The notes under the pieces were generated by a model. It saw nothing but the letters and a program-made list of their open reading frames with translations, did no database searches and was not told the origin of the DNA. The translations under genes and the position numbers were made by a program. A stretch of DNA of 64,000 nt from Phytophthora colocasiae (lineage: Eukaryota > Oomycota > Peronosporomycetes > Peronosporales > Peronosporaceae), in NCBI GenBank assembly GCA_018806915.1, contig JAGKQI010000090.1, positions 248,001 to 312,000 of the forward strand, given 5' to 3'. Positions within the stretch are counted from its first letter, which is position 1, and the number at the start of each line of letters is the position of its first letter. Shown here piece after piece: positions 31,473 through 40,715 of the stretch.

Positions 31473-32199
31473 ATAGCAGGGAACTAATAAAGTATGAAAC
31501 GTGCTTGTGCAGGGTGCGGATGTACTTTGTTGTGTGTTGATGCAATGTCATGCATTTTTTAACTACCGTGACAACATCAGAAACACTTTGGCTAATGCTT
31601 CTTCTAAGTCTTGGATTGCCAATTGGAGCCCCCAAGTTCCCCACCAGCATTGCTGCTGCCAGTTCGACTCGCAACAACAGTCGACCTTCATCTATCACTG
31701 CTGTGAGTCAGGTTGAGCAATTTGCTGGCGGTGATCCAACCATTCGATCGGTTTGAGCGCGTGCATCTGCCAGCCGGGAGCGTAGAGCGCGGCTGTGCTG
31801 GTCGTACAAATCGGTCAGCTTCTGCTGTCAACAATGGGTCCTGTGCTCTCAATATCGATAACCCTGCATCTTATGATACCCAAGAAGCTTTATAGCAATA
31901 GAGCTAAGGAAGAGGTATTGGGTATCTGGTGTAATACCCCACTGCAAAACAGTTGTGCCCCTGTTCAAATAAACTGACACGTGTAGTACACCCCTGTTAA
32001 CTGACACGTGTAGTATACGTGTACACGGTGTACGTGCGAGGTTATCTGCTGTTTGCGAGATTACTGGGCAATAGGGCATTAAAATCTCCATGTGTTCTGT
32101 GCGGTATACAGTCCGCTGCGGACTCTACCATTTCAGGCAGGCAGCAAAGTCCAAAAAGACAGGCTCAATTTGGAATTCACCCAGTCCAAGAACAGTAGC
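31473..32199. other. Spacer and left end of PIF/Harbinger-like element
   Basis: No gene is seen. A direct repeat ACTGACACGTGTAGTA occurs at 31973-31988 and 32000-32015. AGTTGTGCCCCTGT at 31951-31964 resembles the reverse complement of ACAGGGCACAATT at 33654-33666. Together they may be part of the transposon ends. Confidence 0.4.
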
Positions 32200-33667
32200 A
32201 TGGCTCCGTCCCGAAACCGGACTTTGCTCACCCGAGGAGAACAAGATGACGCGGCCAGGGCTCTGTGGGATCGACTTTTTGTCGAGGAAGACCAAAGGCA
32301 GCGCACTCTGGCTCGAATTCCAATATCTAGCGACAACGACAACGATTCAGATGACGATCTCGTCACTCCGTCCCCCATTTATGATGACGCGCTGAATGTC
32401 CAAGGTCCTGATCGTGTTCTACGCATGTGCAACTTCTCTCCAATAGAGTTTGAGCGTCTGTGGGAATGCGTTGAAGACTACGTGCTAGCTCACTGGAACG
32501 TCGGCCGAGGGAAGAAGTGTACGCACAGCCCCAAGGACGTTCTGTTCATGACCCTTGGAGCTCTGAAACATTGTGGATCTTGGGATACTGTGTCGGCCAT
32601 GTTTAAATTAGACTCGTCAGCGTTTCAAAAAATGGTGAAGAAGTACCTCATTATGCTCGAGCCGTACTTGTACGAATCGTTCGTGTTGGGTGAGGAGAAA
32701 CGCTGGACAATGAAAGAGTTGACCGTAAGTGGAAACACTTTCGATAACTTTCCCAGTGCAAGGTATGCTACCGACGTCACGTTCCAACAAGCCGATAAAC
32801 CCAATGGTGGCTTCATCAATTCCAAGCAGTACTTCAGCGGGAAACACAACCTCTACGGGCTGAAAGTGGAGGTGTCTGTGCTTCCCAACGGACTTGCGAT
32901 CAATTGCACTGATTTTGAGCCTGGTGCTGTCGCGGACGTTACAATATTTCGTCAAAACAAAGAGTTCCACAGGCTCGCGATGCAGAAACTACAAGACGAG
33001 GAGCGCATCAACGACGAAGGGCCGCTGTTAGATCGGTTCGCTCAAGACTGGGCTGTACTAGTCGACAAAGGTTACCAAGGGGTCGTGCGCGAATTCCGAG
33101 CTTTTCAGCCCAAGAAGAAGGCACGTGGGGCCCCGCCTCTCACGCTTTCAGAGAGAGAGGAAAACGACCGCATCTCGCACGACCGCGTAATCGTGGAAAA
33201 CTTCTTTGGCCGGCTCAAGACGCTCTGGGGTGTCTGTTCCCACAAGTGGAGGTGGGACAGAGTCCACTACAATTTGTTTTTTCGGGTCTGTGTAGCTATG
33301 ACTAACTATAGCGTGCGATGCTGCCCCCTACGTCGTGATGACAGTGAGGCGTTCCAACGCTATGAAACACGACTTCGACAAATGGGTATCGATCACGAAG
33401 CGCGCGAAAAAAGAAAGCGTCAAAGTTACAGGGACAACCGCCGTTCACGACTCGAGCTGTCCTCCCGGACTACCACACGAACAAGGACAAGTCCAATCCA
33501 TCATACACCCGTTCGTCGCGGTAGAAGTATCGATACCAGACGCAACACAAGTCCATGCAGCACAGAGTGGGGCACCCCGTGATATTTTGGACTTTGGGTT
33601 GTGCTCTTTTTCAGGCGTCGGGTACTGTCGTATTTGGCTAGTGAATGCTCATTACAGGGCACAATTC
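31951..33667 (+). mobile_element. Possible PIF/Harbinger element, ends tentative
   Basis: Imperfect inverted sequences AGTTGTGCCCCTGT (left) and the complement of ACAGGGCACAATT (right) flank the transposase at plausible distances. No 3-bp duplication could be confirmed. Confidence 0.35.
32200..33582 (+). CDS. PIF/Harbinger-type DDE transposase
   Basis: ATG at 32200 (MAPSRNRTLLTRGEQDDAAR), 460 residues. The frame is open upstream, but only through a non-ATG codon. The DDE_Tnp_4-type core is readable. A helical N-terminal region (FERLWECVEDYVLAHW; SPKDVLFMTLGALKHCGSWD) precedes the first acidic residue in ARYATDVTFQQAD. The second is in AVLVDKGYQG and the third in VIVENFFGRLKTLWGV. The tail is Arg/Thr-rich (RTTTRTRTSP). 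Length and motifs suit PIF/Harbinger or a domesticated HARBI1-like protein. No second, Myb-like ORF, which PIF elements usually carry, is seen nearby, so mobility is uncertain. Confidence 0.85.
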   Translation: MAPSRNRTLLTRGEQDDAARALWDRLFVEEDQRQRTLARIPISSDNDNDSDDDLVTPSPIYDDALNVQGPDRVLRMCNFSPIEFERLWECVEDYVLAHWNVGRGKKCTHSPKDVLFMTLGALKHCGSWDTVSAMFKLDSSAFQKMVKKYLIMLEPYLYESFVLGEEKRWTMKELTVSGNTFDNFPSARYATDVTFQQADKPNGGFINSKQYFSGKHNLYGLKVEVSVLPNGLAINCTDFEPGAVADVTIFRQNKEFHRLAMQKLQDEERINDEGPLLDRFAQDWAVLVDKGYQGVVREFRAFQPKKKARGAPPLTLSEREENDRISHDRVIVENFFGRLKTLWGVCSHKWRWDRVHYNLFFRVCVAMTNYSVRCCPLRRDDSEAFQRYETRLRQMGIDHEAREKRKRQSYRDNRRSRLELSSRTTTRTRTSPIHHTPVRRGRSIDTRRNTSPCSTEWGTP

Positions 33668-34057
33668 CTAATTACCACTGACATGTCCTAATACATATTG
33701 CACGTTTGTCACCTGCCAAACAACATCGCATCCGCTCGCGTAAATTGGATTTTAATTACCCTTACTGGTGATACTGTGCAAAATCGGAGGTACTCATTAC
33801 CTGAATTTGAGCTCTAATAGTTTCCACAACTCTTGTTACAGTGAACTGCTGTAATCCACAAAATCATTGTTATAGTGAACACAAGAGATAGCAGGTCAAT
33901 CCCCAGCTGATTCTACAGCAAGACCAGCTTCGGAGACCAGGCAGAGGCGGTGGAAGCTAGAAGTGCTGCAGCAATGGAGAAAACCTTCATGTTTTGCTTC
34001 GTTGAGTGGAAATCTGCAAGTGGCTCACGAGATGCGAGTCGAGGTCATGTTTGGTAG
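33668..34057. other. Spacer upstream of GH5 copy 1
   Basis: An ATG at 33974 (MEKTFMFCFVEW) could be a relic of a signal-peptide exon, but it runs into a stop before the mature enzyme and is out of frame with it. Confidence 0.35.
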
Positions 34058-34461
34058 AGGCCGGTTTCGTCACCACTTCCGGCACCAACTTCGAGTTGGA
34101 TGGTACTCCGTTCTACGTTTTCGGCACCAACGCGTACTGGGCGTCCGAGATCACTTGGAGTACCGAGAACCTCGCCACAATCTTCAACACCATGTCCAAG
34201 AACGACCTGACCGTGTGTCGTACGTGGGGGTTCGCTGATCTGAATACGACTGGTACGGCGCCGTACAACATCGTGTACCAATTGTGGGAGAACGGCAAAC
34301 CGACAGTCAACACTGGTGACAATGGTCTCGGATACTTCGATCAAGTGGTCGCGGCGGCCAAAGCTGCCGGTGTGAAGCTGGTTGTGCCGTTTGTGAACAA
34401 CTGGTCGGACTATGGTGGCATTGACGTGTACGTCCAGCAGCTTGGAGGTAAATATCACGAC

Positions 34462-34470
34462 GATTTCTAC
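34462..34470. repeat. Target-site duplication GATTTCTAC (left)
   Basis: Nine bases precede CAGGGG and recur at 35773-35781 directly after the element. hAT elements usually duplicate 8 bp, so one base may be coincidence. Confidence 0.9.
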
Positions 34471-35772
34471 CAGGGGTCTCCAAAAATGTATTGTTATTGA
34501 AAAAGGGGTATTATTGTAGGGGGACAATAAGGGAGGGAGCGGCCATCTCAATATTTGGCACTTACGCAATTATTGAAAAGGGGGTCTCTATCTACTTCTT
34601 CCAGATAAGGAACTACGGTTTTAGAGATCTGCTTCTTCTTCGTTGTCGTCCTCAACTGCGCGTTTCACGGCGTTCGAAATCACTTCGTCCGTCACTAAGT
34701 CCCAGTTTATCTTCAGGTAAAGTAAGGTCTCGAGCGTCTCATGACTGATGCTTTTCCGAAGATACCCCAGCATGCACTTAATCTTGGAGAAAAGACGCTC
34801 TACTTGTACCGAAGTGGCTGGCAGCCACGTGAGATCCGAGTATATTGATGCCTCCTTTACGCGCAGTGCAGCTCGAATGTTGATCGACTCCATCACTTCT
34901 TTTCCTGTACGCCGTCGTTTTTTGCCTGATGTCTCCAAGTTGGTTTCCGGTTCTTCTTGGATACGGCGCCGTTTTGCCTTCTTACTGGCAGATTTTGCAG
35001 CGCGTGCTGCTACAATTTCTGGGCGGATGAGTCTAGCCAGCGTTGCGGCTTCTTTGGTGGTTAGGACAGAATCCTGATTATTTTGTACCTTCACGACAGC
35101 TCTTTCAAAGTCCTTGGACTGAATAATGGTGGCTTCGGTTGATAGGCGTGTCTTCATCTCTGGAAACTCTAACAACAGCTCGTCAAAAATATCACGTACC
35201 AGGCTCAAAGAGATTTTGTCGGTTTGTAGCTTCTGCGTTGTCGAATCTAGTATCTTCAGGTCCTCCAAGAGCTGCATGATCTGAACGTGTTCCTCTGCGG
35301 ATGGCAAGAAGTCGACAATGGGTTTGCGCCGATAGTCTGAATCCGGTACGTCCTTGAGATTATGATAGCCGCGACTTCGGTCCTGAAAGATGAAGGTGTT
35401 GCACCCGTTGCAGGTTCTTCCTCCGCTTGTTCGGTCTCGATACATCAACGAACAGATCTCCTTGTTCGAGAGACCAGGGTCTAAGGTAACCATGGATGAC
35501 GAGGGTGAACAAGTTGAGTAGAAGAGTGTTGGACTTGGTTCGCAAAATCGGAAATGCCAGCATGAGAGTGGCTGTGGTCCCCGGCACGGTATAACGCCCA
35601 CCGGGAGAGGTTTCGAGGACTGCTTTACTCCTCGACTCTTACCGGATCTTTATAGTATCTTATAAGTTGAAGTTGACAATAATATTGTCAATTAAGGGTA
35701 CGTTCATCAATAAGGGATTGAGACGCCTCCAGCCCCGTCAATCCCTAATCCCTACTTATTTGGAGAGCCCTG
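34471..35772 (-). mobile_element. Deleted hAT element inserted in mannanase gene (1.3 kb)
   Basis: The ends are CAGGGGTCTCCAAA at the left and the complement CAGGGCTCTCCAAA at the right, differing at one base. A 9-bp flanking duplication is present. Inside is a shortened transposase on the minus strand. The size is far below that of an autonomous hAT, so movement would depend on another element. Confidence 0.92.
34621..35493 (-). pseudogene. Truncated hAT transposase
   Basis: ATG at 35493 (MVTLDPGLSNKE), 290 residues, about half the usual length. A possible zinc-binding start (RTCNGCNTFIF) and the C-terminal dimerisation region (WLPATSVQVERLFSKIKCML) are kept. Between them is a charged helical segment with a nuclear-localisation-like AAKSASKKAKRRR. 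The RNase H-fold catalytic core cannot be found, so it is not an active transposase, though it could dimerise with one. Confidence 0.8.
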
Positions 35773-36542
35773 GATTTCTACACGGATGAGAACATCAAGG
35801 CTGCGTACAAGAACTTCGTCAAGACATTCGTAGAACGCTACGCGAATGAGGAGACAATCATGGCCTGGGAGTTGTGTAACGAGTGTCGTTGTGCCGGTTC
35901 TGGAGGACTGAAGGAGTCGGGTAACTGTAACACAACTACGCTCACGGACTGGATGACCGAGATGTCTGCGGTGCGTTTTAATCTCCATATCCTACGACTG
36001 GGTCTACGACGGGGTACTACGTAGAATCTAACCTCTTTTTCTGTGTGTGTGTGTTCTTGCAGTACATCAAGACGCTGGACTCGAACCACCTTGTGGCGTC
36101 TGGAAGTGAAGGCTTCATGAATACGGACAAGAGCGTGTATCAGTACTCTGGTCCATCGGGTGTTGACTTTGACGACAACTTGACCATTGACAGTATCGAC
36201 TACGGTGCTTACCACGCGTACCCGGACTCGTGGGGAGTTGAGTCGTCCAAGGCCGAATCGTGGGGTGTGCAGTGGATCGACGACCACGTTGCGTCTGGAA
36301 AGAAAGCCGGAAAACCTGTCGTGCTGGAAGAATACGGCGCTAAATCCCAGAACGCCAAGGTCTACAAAGCTTGGAGCGATGCGGTTTACGCTGGAGCGTC
36401 GAACATGCAATACTGGGATTTCGGTCTCGCGTCGTTGAAGAACTACAAAGATGGCTACACTATCTATGACACGGACGAGCTCTTCAAGACCGCCATTGTT
36501 CCTGCCGCGAAGAAGTTCAAGGCACGCGGAGGGTCCAATTAG

Positions 36543-36901
36543 AGCAATTTTTTTGCTTGTGTCGCGAAAACCGGGTAGCGTAGCTTTTGTTTCTTGATCA
36601 TGTTTTTCGGATACGTATCCGAAAAAAAATAAAACAAATACTGAATGTTTTTATATTTCTGTCATACAAACCAGCTCGTTGCAACCTACAACGCTGATAC
36701 GAACGGTAGAAAACGCAGATACTGTAAAACAGTACTACATGTAGTACCATGTATGTGCAGCCACAAAGTGAAAATGCCACCTTCAAAGTGGTCGTGATGG
36801 ATATACTACTTTACGTCATAATCCAAACGATACATGTCATACGCTTTTACGAACTGTGCCTGCCTGGCTCAAACGAACTTTTTCGCTACAAGAACGACGA
36901 G
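36543..36901. other. Spacer between GH5 copies
   Basis: Apart from the palindrome at 36603-36626 and a CTACATGTAG word near 36735, nothing is recognised. Confidence 0.4.
36603..36626. other. Perfect 24-bp palindrome downstream of mannanase copy 1
   Basis: TTTTTCGGATAC is followed directly by its complement and then an A-run, 60 bp after the stop codon. It could form a hairpin near the mRNA 3' end or be a binding site; the role is unknown. Confidence 0.6.
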
Positions 36902-38440
36902 ATGAAGGTTTTATCTAGCGCGGTGGTGTTAGTATCCCTCCTGACCCAGACAGCGGCTGCTGGCTTTGTGACGACGACGGGTACCAACTTCCAAGTTCTG
37001 GTTCAAATAATCATATCATATAGGAATAAATATATTTCGCACACACATACTTGCATCCGTTGATACGTAGTCACGAACTTTGCAGACTGCGTCGAAATAC
37101 CTAAAAGAACTGTAATAACCAAACACGCTGCGGAGAAGATTGGACCAGCGTCGTTGAATGTCGGGCTTCCAATCTAGCGAGTTACTTAGAAAATCTCAAT
37201 TTGAGAGTGAATTGAAAAATTGAGGTGCAAGGGATGATCTACAGTAGTAGTATGAAAAAAAAAACTTGTTAAAACCACGCTACTCATGTCTGAACTTGCT
37301 AGCCTTCTTCATCTTCTCGACCAGCTGCTGGTCCTCTTCAAACCGTTCACGAAGTGTCTTGAGCTTTACACGGCATACAAATCCACAAAACTGCAACCAA
37401 CTCTCCATTTCAACGTACGATGTCGCTTCTCCTCGCGGGTCTGGAACCTGAATAAGCTCTTCTGTTTCTTGGTAGGCGTAGCCAACACTTAGTGCTCATC
37501 ACAGTCTGGAAGGCGTCATCGTCCACCTGGTTCTTCAACTCTTCATGACGACGTTTGTCCTCCTCCTCCATCTCATCGAACGACGCCATTTAGTGATCCG
37601 TCAACCCCTTCACCACTGAAAGTCCCGGACGGTTGCGTCGGTACTGTACCGCATACCCTATTGCAAAAATGCATAGTCCGTATTTACTCCTAAATTGTGC
37701 CTTGTAGTCCACTCATCTCGCCTTGTAGCCCACAGGGTTTGTCTAGTGCGGGTTTAGTCTCTAAATTGTCCACTTGGAACATCTTGACAAGGGATTCTGA
37801 CGCTTTATACACCACATGTTCCGGACGGTTGGCTACGTTATCCGTTGCAACTTCTTCATCCTCGTCGTGTTCACTGAATAGATCCTGCCACTACGTGCTG
37901 TACAGCCCCCAAAGACTCCAAACACGCCCTCAGCCACTCTTCCGAGGCATTCAGCGGCAGATTTACGAGGTACGCGGTGCGTCCAGTGTCGTTGTGCTGG
38001 AACTGGAGTTGGGTTACCTGAGTCTGGAAATTGTACGACGAAGACTGTCAATTCCTGGATGACTGAGATATCTGCGTACATAAAAGTCTTAACTCGAATC
38101 ACCTCGTTGCTACTGGGAGTGAGGAATTCATGAATACGGACAGCAATGTGTACCTGTACTCAGGGCTCTCTGGCGCCAACTTTGACGCTAATTTGGCCAT
38201 TAAAAGAATCGACTACGGCCCTAATCACACGTATCCGGGTCGTTGGTGTGTGGATGCCAGTGAGTTTATATCGTGGGGAGAGAAATGGGATCACAGATCA
38301 CGCCACCGTCGTCATGGAGGAATATGGTATGAAAACCACAGTGCATGCAGTACTGGGAGTTCGGAATCTCTACAAAGGTGTAGTAGGTTTTTGGGACACA
38401 CAAGAACAGTTCGTGGAAACAGTCCGTGAGAGCTGGAATG
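36902..38440 (+). pseudogene. GH5 mannanase copy 2, only the two ends remain
   Basis: ATG 36902 opens a good signal peptide (MKVLSSAVVLVSLLTQTAAA) followed by GFVTTTGTNFQV, the same start as mature copy 1. The match ends near 36998. The C-terminal part reappears at about 37970-38440 with frame breaks (SNHLVATGSEEFMNTD..., YSGLSGANFDANLAIKRIDYG). The middle, with the catalytic acid/base, is replaced by unrelated DNA. The intact signal peptide shows what copy 1 has lost. Confidence 0.85.
37280..37589 (-). pseudogene. Fragment of an unrecognised protein gene inside GH5 copy 2
   Basis: The minus strand reads like coding sequence in two frames: ATG 37589 (MASFDEMEEEDKRRHEELKNQ), then, after a shift near 37500, VPDPRGEATSYVEMESWLQF and LKTLRERFEEDQQLVEKMKK to a stop at 37280. 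The highly charged helical text is unlike its surroundings. About 190 bp at 37695-37880 on the same strand is also open (VANRPEHVVYKASESLVKMF) and may belong to the same source. Function unknown. Confidence 0.45.
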
Positions 38441-38925
38441 TTATTGTCTATAAGTCTTTCTGTCGATTTCTCCTGCTCTGTTTGATGCCAGTGGAGGTGA
38501 AGATCTTGTCACGAGTCAGATCAAAAAAGGTTTATCCCTGGAAGACGGATCGAAGAGTAAGCGATGCTCGTTAGGGACCTGCAACACTTCGTAACATCAC
38601 AAAACACGAGAGTGTTGGCCACATTATGGCCGAGTCCATCGGCAATTCCTTTTCATGAAGTGGAGTCAAAGTTTTGGCCCAAAATTTCTGTCGTGGGTAC
38701 AATTCGCATTGTATAACCCAATTTGGTGGAGCACGATGCGAGAGTTTCACGTTTCGTATGAGCATGGGACTGCAAGAACCTTGAAACCTTTGGGAACATG
38801 TCCGACGAAACCTCGAAGCTTGCGTCGAAACACTGGCGAAAAACGATTTTCTTTGCTTTGCAAATTTTCTGGTCGATCTACTGGCGTTTTCAGAATGGTT
38901 TGGAAATCGCTGAGGGTAACAGAAT
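38441..38925. other. Spacer left of Gypsy-2
   Basis: Short minus-strand ORFs (38571-38765, 38747-38938) overlap in different frames; no family is recognised. Confidence 0.35.
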
Positions 38926-38930
38926 AGTTC

Positions 38931-39115
38931 TGATTCAAAATGAACTCAAGGAGGGAGTTGTTTGGGGTCGGGCGCAGAATACAAAGTGCTGCCCTCCCTG
39001 CAGTTCGGAGAGGATGGAGCTGCTGGGCTCCACAGCCTCTCCTACATCTGCACTGGAATTACTAATTAAAGGTACTACCTGATTCCTATTCCTATTGGCT
39101 ATCTAATCTGATATA
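38931..39115 (-). repeat. 3' LTR of Gypsy-2
   Basis: 185 bp, the downstream LTR for the minus-strand element. It matches 45636-45820 apart from the inner dinucleotide (TA for CA). Confidence 0.92.
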
Positions 39116-39130
39116 CTCACCCTCCCTTTA
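39116..39130 (-). promoter_or_regulatory. Polypurine tract of Gypsy-2
   Basis: TAAAGGGAGGGTGAG on the minus strand directly precedes the 3' LTR. Confidence 0.7.
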
Positions 39131-39279
39131 GATGCGCGTCTCTCCAGCAGCCATTCCTGAAAAAGAAGCGCGCGGAGTCGGATCGACAGTTGCGCTGCCT
39201 TTGCCGTCGGAGATTCGTCCGACCCCTTCCTCTTCGCTCCGGCCTGGCTGTTGGGGACTTAGATAGGTCTTCGTCGGTG

Positions 39280-40683
39280 ATGGCGTCCCGCTCTGTCGCC
39301 ACTCCTGCTGCTGCTCCGGTGGCTGATCAGCTTGCCGTGTCCGCTGTTTCTGCTGGGTCGCTGGAGGCGCGGCCTAACGACCCTTCGCTCTCTGGAACGT
39401 CCTCCGGCTCACCCGTCGCAGGCAGTTCTCTCTCGCTTTCCGCTGTGCATACTGAGGCCTCTGTGGAGCTCGATTCTGATGAGGAGGATCTGTGGGAGGC
39501 GCTCGTTCTTGCTGGTCGCCCTGCCCTGGAAGCAATGGCGTCTTCGCCTGGCTCTGTAGCCATGTCTGAATCCTCCGACTCTGCTGCTATTCCGGCGCCT
39601 CCAACCAGCCTTCAGGAGCGCGTTTTTGAGCTCCTCGTCGAGGGCTCGGACTACGACAGCGATAAAGCTGATGCCATTGATGATGATGAAGAAGAAGAAG
39701 CTCCTGACGCTTGGCTTTTCGATAGCGATGATGATGAAGCAAGGCCCAGATTGTCACGCCTTCGCCGGGGTGATGAGACGGCAGCTTGGCATCCACCGCT
39801 GCCACCAGCTCCCGCTGTACACCCATGGAACGGTCGCGAGAATTTTTACAACCCTGAGGCTGATTGGGACTACAGCAAACCGTGCGAGGTAGTGCGGCTG
39901 TTGGATGCCCACGGAGAGGTTCCGCATCGTTGCTATCTCGTGGAGTGGAAATGTACGCCGCTCCAAATCTCGTGGGAATGGATGGAGAAGCTCGACAGGC
40001 CTTGGGTTCGCGAAATGATGCAGCAGATTGACGAACAGCAATCTTCAGGTGGTAAAACGGCTTCCTCTGCTAAGAAGAGCAAGAAGAGCAAGAAGAGCCC
40101 GAAGCGCGACTTGGCTTCAGCTGCTGGTACGTGCTTCATGGATGGTCTTCGTATGGCACTATACTATCTGAAAGCGCCGAAGTTGGTTACGATGGAGATG
40201 TGGGACGCCTTTGAAGTTACGAGACCGAGTTCTATCCAGTATGGAGTATCTCGTGAGGATGCCGTCGAGTTCTTTAAGCTCCTTCAGCGTCAAAGTATTC
40301 CACTCAACCATGAAAAACTCCAGAAGAACGTCCTTTCGAGTTCGGCTGCCAACATTGCCACTTTTCAAAGTTTCTGTCAAGGTCTTCCTCCGGGTGTATA
40401 CCTTGCGAGCGCTGGTGAAAATGATCTTGGACACTGTTTTGTCGTGCTCACGTTCGGTCCGAATACGCGCCCTCTTGTGATGGATGGGTACGACGAAGCT
40501 AAGGATCCTCCGATGGTAATTATTCCTCTTGGTCGCCAGACATGGGTTCAGTACGTCAAGTGGGTCAGCTGTGTGGAGCTCCAGCCTGGATACCAATGTC
40601 GTCACGGAAAGCGCAAGTCGAAAACGGATCGTAAGCGAGAGAAGCGCTTCAAGCAGCTATTGGAGCAAGCTAAGGGGATGTAA
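39280..40683 (+). CDS. Antisense retroelement gene: chromodomain-like plus papain-fold-like cysteine peptidase
   Basis: ATG at 39280, 467 residues, uninterrupted, antisense to pol and ending 33 bp from pol's stop. Residues 1-190 are Ser/Ala-rich with acidic blocks (DSDEEDLWEALVLAG; DDDEEEEAPDAWLFDSDDDE). Residues about 195-260 resemble a chromodomain (CEVVRLLDAHGEVPHRCYLV, then EWKCTPLQISWEWMEKL). A Lys/Ser tract (KKSKKSKKSPKR) follows. Residues about 275-440 look like a C39/papain-fold peptidase, with Cys285 in AAGTCFMDGLR, His385 in NDLGHCFVVL and Asp402 in LVMDGYDE, the usual Cys-His-Asp order and spacing. The tail is basic. It is inferred to be a nuclear accessory factor of the element, possibly a protease or deubiquitinase/deSUMOylase-like enzyme. 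The peptidase call is from motif order only. An in-frame non-ATG extension reaches 39190. Confidence 0.75.
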   Translation: MASRSVATPAAAPVADQLAVSAVSAGSLEARPNDPSLSGTSSGSPVAGSSLSLSAVHTEASVELDSDEEDLWEALVLAGRPALEAMASSPGSVAMSESSDSAAIPAPPTSLQERVFELLVEGSDYDSDKADAIDDDEEEEAPDAWLFDSDDDEARPRLSRLRRGDETAAWHPPLPPAPAVHPWNGRENFYNPEADWDYSKPCEVVRLLDAHGEVPHRCYLVEWKCTPLQISWEWMEKLDRPWVREMMQQIDEQQSSGGKTASSAKKSKKSKKSPKRDLASAAGTCFMDGLRMALYYLKAPKLVTMEMWDAFEVTRPSSIQYGVSREDAVEFFKLLQRQSIPLNHEKLQKNVLSSSAANIATFQSFCQGLPPGVYLASAGENDLGHCFVVLTFGPNTRPLVMDGYDEAKDPPMVIIPLGRQTWVQYVKWVSCVELQPGYQCRHGKRKSKTDRKREKRFKQLLEQAKGM

Positions 40684-40715
40684 TATGGGAATACATATAG
40701 GCATTCGAGCCCCCC

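Larger units (their letters stand above)
34058..36542 (+). pseudogene. GH5 endo-beta-1,4-mannanase copy 1, split by a hAT derivative
   Basis: The mature enzyme is readable from EAGFVTTSGTNFELDGTPFYVFGTN at 34058. It is interrupted at 34470 and resumes at 35782. Across one copy of GATTTCTAC the reading is continuous (KYHDDFYTDENIK). A 92-bp GT-AG intron (35971-36062) separates the last exon, which stops at 36542. Catalytic residues are visible: the acid/base Glu in WELCNE (about 35870) and the nucleophile Glu in VLEEYGAK (about 36330). Such enzymes cut plant mannan and are normally secreted. Copy 1 has no signal peptide in frame, so the 5' end is damaged as well. The family match (GH5, subfamily 7-like) rests on motif recognition. 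Confidence 0.88.
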
